Shown here in pieces: positions 23,761 through 31,238 of a DNA stretch of 40,814 nucleotides. Under the pieces are notes generated by a model. It ran no database searches and was not told the DNA's origin. It saw only the letters and a list, made by a program, of their open reading frames with translations. A program made the translations under genes and the position numbers. The stretch is from JAVKBW01 sp964352715. GTDB lineage: Bacteria; Pseudomonadota; Alphaproteobacteria; UBA8366; Aestuariispiraceae. The stretch spans positions 1-40,814 of the forward strand of contig CAYGSU010000035.1 in NCBI GenBank assembly GCA_964352715.1. The letters are read 5' to 3'. Within the stretch, counting starts at the first letter, position 1. Every line of letters starts with the position of its first letter.

Positions 23761-24777
23761 CTACAAGAAATTGACCAGCGATAACTGTGCCCGTCGCGAA
23801 ATAACCGTAAACGATGCTTGTATCTGCGAAGACAAGGAGGATAACTCTGCCGCCGACGTTGCATCATCGGCCAGGGTAATGTCGTCGAGTGCGATCTGAC
23901 TGATGCTGATGAAGGCGTTGTGGGCGTCAGTCTGCTGTTTCAGGCGGGCGAGGTTCAGACCGTTGATTGACTGCAACTGCCGCAATTCGTCGCGGGCGCT
24001 CTGGGCCAGGGTCTGCGCTTCCGACAGGAAGGATTCGCGTTCTGCCGATGTCAGACCGGCCTGTGCCGAAGACCGGAAGCGGATGGTTGCATCAATCAGC
24101 TTCTGGAAGGCGGATTCATTTGCCGTGATGCCATAGCTGACCGAAATATTGTCGGCAATGGTAAGCTTTGCGCTGTCATAGGACCGGGCATCGACCGTGT
24201 TCGGGCCTTGCGTATGGTAGGACACTGCCGTGTTCGCGCCGCCGGAATCGACTGTATAGGTCGGGATGTCGTTGGCTGTCTCCACCGCGTTGGCGACGCC
24301 GATATCGTTCGCCGTGTACAAGGGCAGGCTGGTCAGTTCGACAACCGGCGCAGTGTCGAACCGTGACCCGGCAAACAGGAACCGTTCGCCGATCTCGATG
24401 TTAAGATTGGCTTCGATTTCCACCAGCACGCTGGCGGCCGTGGCTTCGGCGGTGGTGGTGAAGTTCGGCTCGTCGGAAGACAGCGGCGTCGATGCTTTCA
24501 CGAGCTGGGTCGCAACCTCGATCAACCGTTCCAGCGTGACATCGTAGGAATTCAGGTTCACTTCGGCCAGGCTGATCGACCGGTTATAGCCCGTTCGCGA
24601 GGCGAGTTCGTTCTGGAGGTCGAGAATCTGCGGCGCCTGGTTGCCGTATTGTTTCAGTTCCCGAAACTGACGGCCGGTCGCAACTCGAAAGTTCAAAAGG
24701 TCGAACTGGGTATTCTGTCGCTGGATCAGAAACAGGTCGGAAGAGAGAATGCCCTGTGTGCTTACTCTCGTTACCAT
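23761..24777 (-). CDS. flgL: FlgL-like hook-filament junction protein
   Basis: This is a 338-aa flagellin-superfamily protein. The N-terminal helix (MVTRVSTQGILSSDLFLIQRQNTQFDLLNFRVATGRQ) and NIEIGERFLFAGSRFDTAPV are typical of FlgL (HAP3); the C-terminal helix SLSSQIQASFTVISRRAQLSLVNFL completes the coiled end. The ATG at 24777 was preferred over an upstream in-frame start at 24888 because family similarity begins there, GTGAGG lies just upstream, and a sigma-54 promoter sits between the two. No flgK is seen next to it. Confidence 0.88.
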   Translation of the reverse strand: MVTRVSTQGILSSDLFLIQRQNTQFDLLNFRVATGRQFRELKQYGNQAPQILDLQNELASRTGYNRSISLAEVNLNSYDVTLERLIEVATQLVKASTPLSSDEPNFTTTAEATAASVLVEIEANLNIEIGERFLFAGSRFDTAPVVELTSLPLYTANDIGVANAVETANDIPTYTVDSGGANTAVSYHTQGPNTVDARSYDSAKLTIADNISVSYGITANESAFQKLIDATIRFRSSAQAGLTSAERESFLSEAQTLAQSARDELRQLQSINGLNLARLKQQTDAHNAFISISQIALDDITLADDATSAAELSSLSSQIQASFTVISRRAQLSLVNFL

Positions 24778-24826
24778 GGTGGTCCTCACGGATTTCAAGC
24801 GGTTACGGTATTTCTCCCGTATTGAT

Positions 24827-24843
24827 AAGCAATTAACATGCCA
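24827..24843 (-). promoter_or_regulatory. Sigma-54 promoter of flgL
   Basis: On the minus strand TGGCATG-TTAA-TTGCTT matches the sigma-54 consensus (TGGCACG-N4-TTGCW) with one change and exact GG-N10-GC spacing. Initiation ~12 nt later leaves a ~40-nt leader before the ATG at 24777. It lies in the divergent region shared with flagellin 1. Confidence 0.78.
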
Positions 24844-24911
24844 TGCGGCGAACAGCAGGATTGATCGCCGAAAAGCGAAGGCCTCCACGAATTTCAGGCG
24901 GCAAAATTTTC

Positions 24912-24941
24912 TTGACTCGACGGGAGCGGTAAAGATATGAA
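24912..24941 (+). promoter_or_regulatory. Candidate sigma-70-type promoter of flagellin 1
   Basis: TTGACT (24912-24917) is followed after 18 nt by TATGAA (24936-24941). The -35 is good and the -10 moderate (4 of 6). I found no GG-N10-GC element and no sigma-28 consensus between flgL and this gene, so flagellin 1 may use a housekeeping-type promoter, unlike flagellin 2. Confidence 0.35.
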
Positions 24942-24947
24942 GCGTAT

Positions 24948-24979
24948 GACCCAGAATGGGTCGGTAAGTAGAAACTTAC
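24948..24979 (+). promoter_or_regulatory. Two adjacent perfect hairpins in the flagellin 1 leader
   Basis: GACCCA-GAA-TGGGTC (24948-24962) and GTAAGT-AGAA-ACTTAC (24964-24979) are separated by 1 nt. Each has a perfect 6-bp stem. They lie between the candidate promoter and the AAAGGA ribosome site, within ~60 nt of the ATG. FlbT of Caulobacter acts on a flagellin 5' leader, so this element is a natural candidate target. Confidence 0.55.
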
Positions 24980-25008
24980 ATTAACACCATCCAGAAAGGA
25001 TATTCATC

Positions 25009-25917
25009 ATGGCTTTTGGTGATATTGCTCTAACAGCGGCCCAACGTACGTCGCTGCTCTCCTTGACGAGAACTGCTGATTTGAGTGACCGGACACAGAC
25101 CCGTCTGTCGACCGGTCGTGCGATCAACCAGGTTACCGACGATGCGGTTAACTTCTTCCGTGCACGTGCTCTTTCCGACCGTGCATCGGACTTTAACTTG
25201 CGTCGTGCGGATATTGACCAGGCGATCAGCTCGGTGAACACCGCGCTGCAGGCCGTTGAATCGGTCGACTCGCTGCTCAACCAGCTCAAAGGTATTGTGG
25301 AAGCCGCGCGGTCGCAGTCGACCTCGGAACGTATTTCGGCAACCACGCAGTTTACCGAAGTCGGCACGCAGATCTTCGAACTGATCGAAGATGCGTCGTT
25401 TGCCGGTCTTAACCTGCTTTCCTCGACCAACTCGACCCTCGATGTCGCGTTCGGTACGCGGACGGCATCCCGCCTGGAAGTTTCCGGTTTCGACCTGAAC
25501 TCGACCGCGGCGGATACGAACTTCGGTATCTTCTCGGCAGCCGTTTTCTTCACCAACAACTCGACGGTGGCGCTGACGGACTTCGGGATTTCCTCGTCCT
25601 CGTTCACCTCGTTCGGTGGCGATAACTCGAACCTGTCGTTTGCGACAACGGCGGTCAGCATCATCGACGGCGGTATCTCGCGGCTTCGTGCTGCGGCAGC
25701 CACGCTCGGTGCGAACGTTGCTATCCTTCAGACCCGTCTGGACTTCACGGAAACCTACGTGAACGAACTGGAAACGGGTTCGGATAAGCTGACGCTTGCC
25801 GACCTCAACGAAGAAGGCGCCAACCTGGTGGCCCTGCAGACCCGGCAGCAGTTGGGTATTCAGTCTCTGGCCATTTCCGGTCAGCAGCAGCAGGCCATTC
25901 TTGCCCTTCTGAACTAA
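25009..25917 (+). CDS. Flagellin 1 (filament protein)
   Basis: This is a 302-aa flagellin. The N-terminal D0/D1 helices (ALTAAQRTSLLSL, then TQTRLSTGR, and NFFRARALSDRASDF) and C-terminal D1/D0 (LQTRLDFTETYVNELETGSDKL to QQQQAILALL) are intact. The central part (~140-215) is short and Ser/Thr/Asn-rich, with GISSSSFTSFG at 193-203 as a possible O-glycosylation patch shared with flagellin 2. The start is set by AGAAAGGA 8 nt upstream. A strong terminator follows, so it is probably monocistronic. Glycosyltransferases of the FlmG and Maf types are encoded downstream. The two flagellins are clear paralogues with nearly identical ends. Confidence 0.97.
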   Translation: MAFGDIALTAAQRTSLLSLTRTADLSDRTQTRLSTGRAINQVTDDAVNFFRARALSDRASDFNLRRADIDQAISSVNTALQAVESVDSLLNQLKGIVEAARSQSTSERISATTQFTEVGTQIFELIEDASFAGLNLLSSTNSTLDVAFGTRTASRLEVSGFDLNSTAADTNFGIFSAAVFFTNNSTVALTDFGISSSSFTSFGGDNSNLSFATTAVSIIDGGISRLRAAAATLGANVAILQTRLDFTETYVNELETGSDKLTLADLNEEGANLVALQTRQQLGIQSLAISGQQQQAILALLN

Positions 25918-25930
25918 GGATAAGGACATT

Positions 25931-25946
25931 CCGGTTTTCGAACCGG
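25931..25946 (+). other. UUCG hairpin between flagellin 1 stop codon and terminator
   Basis: CCGGTT-TTCG-AACCGG is a perfect 6-bp stem with a TTCG loop, 14 nt after the stop codon and 7 nt before the terminator stem. It has no T-run of its own. It may protect the 3' end of an abundant mRNA. Confidence 0.55.
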
Positions 25947-25953
25947 TCGTTCG

Positions 25954-25984
25954 ATGGGGCTCCTTCGGGGGCCCCATTCCTTTT
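25954..25984 (+). terminator. Flagellin 1 terminator with UUCG tetraloop
   Basis: ATGGGGCTCC-TTCG-GGGGCCCCAT forms a 10-bp stem (one G-U pair) followed by TCCTTTT. It is very stable and correctly placed ~36 nt after the stop codon, separating the two flagellin transcripts. Confidence 0.9.
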
Positions 25985-26072
25985 GCGCGGTCAGTCGGTC
26001 GCCAAAAAATCAGCGCATTTTCAATGCGTTAGAATTTCCAGGCGCTGGTAGCCCTCAGCAGTCACCCCATTC

Positions 26073-26088
26073 TGGCACGTTTCTTGAA
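26073..26088 (+). promoter_or_regulatory. Sigma-54-like promoter of flagellin 2
   Basis: TGGCACG-TTTC-TTGAA has a perfect -24 box (TGGCACG) with the correct spacing. The -12 box is TTGA instead of TTGC. Initiation near 26099 would give a leader of about 107 nt. Late flagellin genes in alphaproteobacteria commonly use sigma-54 with FlbD. The -12 change may lower strength or make the promoter more activator-dependent. Confidence 0.65.
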
Positions 26089-26147
26089 AACTGCTTCTGC
26101 GAGCACGTCGCGATACCGCTGATCCGGGTTGCGGCGAAAGCAGAAGC

Positions 26148-26155
26148 TTAAGGAG
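26148..26155 (+). promoter_or_regulatory. Orphan Shine-Dalgarno in the flagellin 2 leader
   Basis: TTAAGGAG is a near-complete anti-SD match but no start codon follows within 15 nt; the flagellin ATG is 50 nt downstream and has its own AAGGG site. Between them a CGGAC/GTCCG stem (26170-26187) could form. This may be a ribosome standby site or a regulatory feature of the leader. Confidence 0.4.
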
Positions 26156-26205
26156 AAACCAGTTCAGGCCGGACGCCAGAAGGTCCGCTAGAAGGGTGAT
26201 GAAAA

Positions 26206-27111
26206 ATGGCTAACGATATTGCACTAACAGCAGCGCAAAGGCAGTCTCTGCTTTCGCTTCAGAGAACCGACGCATTGAGCAGTCGGACACAGACACGGTT
26301 ATCGACAGGCCGGAAAATCAACACTGTCGTTGACGATGCGGTTAACTTTTTCCGAGCCCGCACACTGACCGACAGAGCGTCGGACTTTGAACTGCGCAAA
26401 GACGATATTGATCAGGGCATCAGCGCCGTCAACACTGCCTTGCAGTCGATTGAGGCGATCGATGCTCTGCTAAACCAGCTTAAAGGTATCGTTGAAGCGG
26501 CGAGGTCGCAGTCGACCTCGGAACGTATTTCCGCGACGACGCAGTTTACCGAAGTCGGTACCCAGATTTTCGAACTGATCGAAGATACATCCTACCAGGG
26601 TCTTAACCTGCTGGGATCGACCAACTCGACGCTCGACATCGCGTTCGGTACAAGAACATCATCGCGGTTGCAGATCGACGGTTTCGATCTCAATGCGACA
26701 GTCGGTAACTCGACCACCGGTATCTTTTCGGTTGCGGTCTTCTTCACAGCGAACTCGGCAATTGCGCTGACCGCGCTCGGTATTTCGTCATCGAGTTTCA
26801 CGTCATTCGGTCAGGACAACTCGAATGTCGGCAATGCGACTTCGATCGTTCAGTTGCTGGATGCCGGTATCAACCGGTTGCGTGGTCACGCGCAGACTCT
26901 CGGGTCGAACGTCGCCATCCTGCAAACCAGGCTGAACTTTACACAGGAGTACGTAAGTGAGCTGGAAACCGGTTCCGACAAGCTGACGCTGGCGGACCTG
27001 AACGAGGAAGGTGCGAACCTCGTCGCCCTTCAGACCCGGCAGCAGTTGGGTATCCAGTCGCTGGCGATTTCCGGTCAGCAGCAACAGGCGATCCTGGCGC
27101 TGCTGCAGTAA
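26206..27111 (+). CDS. Flagellin 2 (filament protein)
   Basis: This is a 301-aa paralogue of flagellin 1, with the same domain layout and near-identical D0/D1 ends (RLSTGRKIN, ARSQSTSERISATTQFTEVGTQIFELIED, and TLADLNEEGANLVALQTRQQLGIQSLAISGQQQQAILALL). It differs mostly in the central part (GNSTTGIFSVAVFF, ANSAIALTALGISSSSFTSFG). The GISSSSFTSFG patch is conserved at 192-202. AAGGG lies 9 nt before the ATG. The upstream sequence has a sigma-54-like promoter and a ~107-nt leader, unlike flagellin 1, so the two are probably expressed under different control. Confidence 0.97.
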   Translation: MANDIALTAAQRQSLLSLQRTDALSSRTQTRLSTGRKINTVVDDAVNFFRARTLTDRASDFELRKDDIDQGISAVNTALQSIEAIDALLNQLKGIVEAARSQSTSERISATTQFTEVGTQIFELIEDTSYQGLNLLGSTNSTLDIAFGTRTSSRLQIDGFDLNATVGNSTTGIFSVAVFFTANSAIALTALGISSSSFTSFGQDNSNVGNATSIVQLLDAGINRLRGHAQTLGSNVAILQTRLNFTQEYVSELETGSDKLTLADLNEEGANLVALQTRQQLGIQSLAISGQQQQAILALLQ

Positions 27112-27139
27112 TCGTAACAGTACGCGGTTCATTCGATGC

Positions 27140-27167
27140 GGCGGCGGTCCCTTTCCGGGCCGTCGCC
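27140..27167 (+). terminator. Strong hairpin after flagellin 2, possible terminator
   Basis: GGCGGCGGTCC pairs with GGGCCGTCGCC (two G-U pairs, 11 bp) 28 nt past the stop codon. There is no good T-run behind it (GTTGTCGTCC), so it may be an mRNA-stabilising 3' hairpin or a weak terminator allowing read-through into the FlmG-like gene. Confidence 0.5.
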
Positions 27168-27177
27168 GTTGTCGTCC

Positions 27178-27193
27178 GGGGTACGGTGTTGCG
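27178..27193 (+). promoter_or_regulatory. Sigma-54-like element upstream of the FlmG-like gene
   Basis: GGGGTACGGTGTTGCG has GG-N10-GC spacing with -24 GGGTAC (4 of 6) and -12 GTTGC. It lies ~155 nt upstream of the first gene of the glycosylation operon. If functional it would place flagellin glycosylation under the same control as late flagellar genes. Confidence is limited. Confidence 0.35.
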
Positions 27194-27347
27194 ATGCCTC
27201 GGCAAAGTCTGCCGGTCAGGAATCTTCTCGGACAATCCGGAATCGCGTTATAGGTGCGCTTCAATCTGCGTCTCGGGGTATCGGCCGCGGTTCTCCTTCA
27301 TGTGCCAGACAAAATCGATATGGTGTTTTTGAAATTGGAAAAGCAAG

Positions 27348-29270
27348 GTGAATCAAGAACATAACGGGCTCAGCGGGCAGCTCGCTGCGGCGTTGACCTT
27401 TATCGGGCAGGAAGATTATTCAGAGGCCGTTTTTGCGGCCGAGCGCGAACTTGCGGCTGCGCCCGGTTCATCCGATGCGGCGCATGTTCTTGGTCTCGTT
27501 GCGATCCGGATGGAAGAACTTCTGCGTGCAGAGGAATTGTTCAGCCTGGCGCACAAGCAGGCGCCGAATGTGCGCGAACATGTCGAAGCGCTGTCGATCA
27601 TCAATGCCAGACTGGGCCGTCTGCACGATGCGCTGTTCTACGGCAAGCTTGCCTCCGTATTGACTGAAGATGCGGATCGCTCGGCATTGTTGCCGGACTG
27701 GCTGGGCAGTTTTCAGGACGCTTTCGACGCAATAGACAATACCAATTTTATCGAACAGGGCATGCAGCAATTCATGCGCGGCGATGTCGCGGCTGCAGTG
27801 GAGTCCCTGCGAAAAGGGTTGCAGGCCGAACCGGGCAACGCCACGGGCTGGCGCGGTTTGCGCGACAGTCTGATGATGGACCGCCGGCCCTACGAGGCCC
27901 TGCTCGCTGCCCAAAGCCTTGCATCGGCGGAACAACCCGCTGGTGAGGATCTTGCTGCTGTCGGTGAAATTCTGATTGCCATCGGCCGGTTTGTGGAAGG
28001 CGAAGGATGTTTTGTCGACGCCATTGAACAGGATCCGATGGACCTGTCGCTGCGGTCCAGATTCATTCGTACCATTGCCCGGTGCGATCTGGATTCGCCG
28101 GATGAAATTCTGCGCCAGGAAGCACTCTGGGGTGGGTCGCTACCGAAAATTCCGGGTGTGCGTTCGGCGGACAAACCCGGCAGCCATCTGACGATCGGCG
28201 TGCTTTCCGGATCGATCCGTGGCGGCAGTCTGGCCGATCTCGTCTGGCCGTTGTTCGATTCCGCCGCCTATGCCGATGTAACGATCAATGTCTACAGCAA
28301 CAACACGCGCGACGATGCGCTGACCCGCCGCCTCCGCGGCCGGGTCGATGGCTGGACGGATATCGGCCCGACCGACGATCTGACAGCCGGCACCATCATC
28401 CGCAACGATGGCGTGGATATCCTGATCGACCTGGACGGTCACCAGCCCGGCGGGCGCCCTGGTCTGGCCGCAAGACGCCCGGCGCCCACCGTGCTCAGAT
28501 GGGCCGGTGTGCCGGTAGATGCAGTATCTGTTGCGCGGCCGCCCTATGACGGCGTTATCGGCGATGCCGTGCTGTATCCCGACGGCGGCGACCGCTGTGT
28601 CCTGGTCGATGGCGGGCCATTCGCCTTGCCACCGGATGCGGTTGTCGCGCCGCCGCAGGCCTTTCCGAAAGGGGTACCATTGCGCGTCGGCCTGTCTGTG
28701 GCGCGCTGGCAGCTATCAAATGCGGTGTTCGATTTCATACAGGGGATATGCAACGAAAGCACGGTGGTTGAATTCGTGCTTGATTATGCGGCGCTGGGCG
28801 GTATGTCGGCGCTGGACGATATCGACCCGATCCTGGAAGAGCGCGGCATTTACAACCGGGTCGGTCCGTCGCAGCCGTCGGATACGGCGGCAGACGGTCT
28901 TGCCGGGTTTCTGAATGCCTGCGATGTCGTTCTCGACATCGGTCCGACACCGGCGCCAGCCCTGTTATGGGAATGCCTCAGCCGGTCGAAGCCGATGTTC
29001 AGCATTCCGGGCCGGCAACCGCAAAGCCGGTTTACGGCCTCGGTGATGACCGGAATAGGGCTTGCGGAAACCGTTGCGGAATCGTTTGACGATATGGCCG
29101 GAAAACTCTCCGGCCTTGGCGCGGATGCCGATGCAGTCAATGCCCTATTGGTCAAAGTTCACCAACTGGTGACAAAAGAATGCGTCGGCAGTGTCACTTC
29201 CGAAAGATCAAAGCGGTTCATGGAATCCCTGGCTGTGTTTCAGAAATCCCGACAGAAGATCGAGGCTTGA
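27348..29270 (+). CDS. FlmG-like TPR-GT41 flagellin glycosyltransferase
   Basis: This is a 640-aa two-part protein. Residues ~10-240 are TPR-like helical repeats (DYSEAVFAAERELAAAPGSSDAAHVLGLVAI, then AAVESLRKGLQAEPGNATGWRGLRDSL). Residues ~285-630 match the GT41 (SPINDLY/OGT) catalytic region: HLTIGVLSGSIR, VDGWTDIGPTDDLTAGTIIRNDGVDILIDLDGH (His near 364), ARRPAPTVLRWAGVPV. Caulobacter FlmG, with the same layout, binds flagellin through the TPR part and glycosylates it in the cytoplasm. The segment that in OGT carries the UDP-binding Lys reads VARWQL here, so the donor may differ from UDP-GlcNAc. The start is GTG; an in-frame stop lies 18 nt upstream and no better start is available. It is the first gene of a seven-gene operon, directly after the flagellins. 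Confidence 0.8.
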   Translation: MNQEHNGLSGQLAAALTFIGQEDYSEAVFAAERELAAAPGSSDAAHVLGLVAIRMEELLRAEELFSLAHKQAPNVREHVEALSIINARLGRLHDALFYGKLASVLTEDADRSALLPDWLGSFQDAFDAIDNTNFIEQGMQQFMRGDVAAAVESLRKGLQAEPGNATGWRGLRDSLMMDRRPYEALLAAQSLASAEQPAGEDLAAVGEILIAIGRFVEGEGCFVDAIEQDPMDLSLRSRFIRTIARCDLDSPDEILRQEALWGGSLPKIPGVRSADKPGSHLTIGVLSGSIRGGSLADLVWPLFDSAAYADVTINVYSNNTRDDALTRRLRGRVDGWTDIGPTDDLTAGTIIRNDGVDILIDLDGHQPGGRPGLAARRPAPTVLRWAGVPVDAVSVARPPYDGVIGDAVLYPDGGDRCVLVDGGPFALPPDAVVAPPQAFPKGVPLRVGLSVARWQLSNAVFDFIQGICNESTVVEFVLDYAALGGMSALDDIDPILEERGIYNRVGPSQPSDTAADGLAGFLNACDVVLDIGPTPAPALLWECLSRSKPMFSIPGRQPQSRFTASVMTGIGLAETVAESFDDMAGKLSGLGADADAVNALLVKVHQLVTKECVGSVTSERSKRFMESLAVFQKSRQKIEA

Positions 29271-31231
29271 TGATGTCGACCGAGCAATACGAACGGAACA
29301 TGGAAGCAATGCGGCGGTTTCAGCCGCACATGGCCAATCGTATTGAGAACATGGTGGCGCCGTATTCACGGAAAGTCGGTCGGGCCGCTGCCGGCGACCT
29401 GAATATCGATCTTGGCCATACGCGGTTTTACAAACCCGATGCGGTTTCCTTCTCCGCCGATCAGGTGAAGGCCTTCGTCAACAAACCTGACCAGCGTATC
29501 AGCCTCGGTTGGCCGACCATGCCCGGCGACAGGCGGTTCCTGTGGAAAGACGTGATCGGCCGGTCGCTGGACCGACTGGAAGAGAAGGGGTATGGCAAGC
29601 AGACGCAGTCGATGGACCCAGACGGCGGCTATCTGGTTGTTCTGGGTCTCGGACTGGGCCTGCACCTGGAACCGCTGATAGAACAGCTCGACGTTCGATC
29701 GGTGGTTATCATCGAGCAGTATGACGAGTTTTTGCTGCATGCGATGCACGAAGCCGATATAGCGAAAGTGTTGACCACGATTGACCAGCGCAAGGGGTCG
29801 GTTCAGTTCCTGTTCAGTGATGTGCCGGTCAACATCGCCAATTACCTGTTCTATCAGATGCGCCATGATGCGTTCGGGTTGATCGACGGGTCCTACATCT
29901 ACACTCATTACGATTCTTTTGTGATGCGCGAAACCAAGCGTCTCTTTGTTGACCGCCTGCCGGTTCTGATGGGGTCTCCGGGCTTTTTCGAAGACGAGCT
30001 GGTGATGATGACAAACTGTGTGGAAAATATGGCGCAGTCATCCGAACACCTGTTCGCGGACAAGCTTCGCTATGCGAAACAGACACCTATACTGATCTGC
30101 GGATCGGGGCCATCAATCGACAACTCGGTAGAGCTCATCCGCAAGCAGCAGGATGCCTGCTTTATCATGAGCTGTGGCACAGGGCTTGGTGCGTTGCTGG
30201 GGCATGGCATTGTGCCGGACTTCCATGTCGAGGTCGAAAATACACCGGGGCCTGCGGAAATACTGGCAAAGCTGGCGGAGAAGCATGACCTTTCAAGTAT
30301 CGTCCTCGTCGCAACGAACACGGTTCATCCCGATCTCTCACGTCATTTCGGCAAGCGGATTTTTTATTTCCGGGATTCCGTATCCTCATCAAAGATTTTT
30401 GCCGGCAAGTACGGCCAGATCTACTATGCGGCGCCGACCGTCGCCAATGCGGCGTCGCGAATTGCGCTCGGCTTCGGGTTCCGGAATGTGTTTCTGCTGG
30501 GGGTTGATCTCGGCGCACGCGATGCCGACCGGCACCATTCCACAAAATCCGTCTATATGGCCGATTTGGATTTCCTGAAGACCCATCCTGACCATTTGGC
30601 GGCAAGCCGGTATACGATAGAGGCGCCGGGTAATCTTGGCGGCAAGGTCCGCACCAATCACAGCTTTCTGTATGCGGGCATTCATTTTTCCGCGATGATC
30701 GCCCAGTACAAGGGGGCGGTGGTTTACAATTGCAGCGACGGCATCCGCATCACCGGGACGATTCCAAAACTGCTGGAAGCAGCGCAGATTGACCCGCCTG
30801 AAAACAGCAAGATGCGGGAGTGGGAAACCATCTGGCAGGAGCTGGATGTCGTTCCGCCACAGGAAATTATCTCGCAGGACCGGCTGACGGAACTGACCGA
30901 TGCGCTGACCATTTTCTATTTGTCCATACGCAGTGTCATCAGCAGCGTCGACTCGTCCGATATCGATCTGAGACAGTTGTTCGACGAATTCAAGGATCTG
31001 CTGGATGATCCGCTGGCGACGGAAGCCGACAAGGCGGTCCAGCAGATTCATTCCGGTACAATGATGAACTGCTACAATTTTCTGTACCAGACCTATCGTC
31101 GGTTGCCAGAAGCGGCGCGCGAAGATTTCTTTAACGACTTCCGCGAAATCCTGATTGAAGCCATCGACAGGATGGAAGAACAGACGACGACACTGACGGA
31201 GACGTTCCTGCGCCGGGTCGAAGCGGCCTGA
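29270..31231 (+). CDS. Maf-type flagellin glycosyltransferase (MAF/DUF115)
   Basis: This is a 653-aa motility accessory factor. The middle domain (residues ~270-460) is the MAF_flag10/DUF115 domain: ILICGSGPSIDNSVELI, CGTGLGALLGHGIVPDFHVEVENTP, VFLLGVDLGARD. An N-terminal sugar-transferase-like region (GGYLVVLGLGLGLHLEPLIEQ) and a helical C-terminal domain flank it. Maf enzymes transfer pseudaminic or legionaminic acid from CMP to Ser/Thr of flagellin. The start is ATGATG at 29270, overlapping the TGA of the FlmG-like gene, so the two are translationally coupled. Both kinds of enzyme in one operon is unusual. Confidence 0.9.
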   Translation: MMSTEQYERNMEAMRRFQPHMANRIENMVAPYSRKVGRAAAGDLNIDLGHTRFYKPDAVSFSADQVKAFVNKPDQRISLGWPTMPGDRRFLWKDVIGRSLDRLEEKGYGKQTQSMDPDGGYLVVLGLGLGLHLEPLIEQLDVRSVVIIEQYDEFLLHAMHEADIAKVLTTIDQRKGSVQFLFSDVPVNIANYLFYQMRHDAFGLIDGSYIYTHYDSFVMRETKRLFVDRLPVLMGSPGFFEDELVMMTNCVENMAQSSEHLFADKLRYAKQTPILICGSGPSIDNSVELIRKQQDACFIMSCGTGLGALLGHGIVPDFHVEVENTPGPAEILAKLAEKHDLSSIVLVATNTVHPDLSRHFGKRIFYFRDSVSSSKIFAGKYGQIYYAAPTVANAASRIALGFGFRNVFLLGVDLGARDADRHHSTKSVYMADLDFLKTHPDHLAASRYTIEAPGNLGGKVRTNHSFLYAGIHFSAMIAQYKGAVVYNCSDGIRITGTIPKLLEAAQIDPPENSKMREWETIWQELDVVPPQEIISQDRLTELTDALTIFYLSIRSVISSVDSSDIDLRQLFDEFKDLLDDPLATEADKAVQQIHSGTMMNCYNFLYQTYRRLPEAAREDFFNDFREILIEAIDRMEEQTTTLTETFLRRVEAA

Positions 31232-31238
31232 TACCGGC

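Noticed and set aside
26199..26213. Mini-ORF overlapping the flagellin 2 start codon
   Set aside because: Its ATG lies only 2 nt after the AAGGG site, too close for good initiation, whereas the flagellin ATG is at the normal 9 nt.
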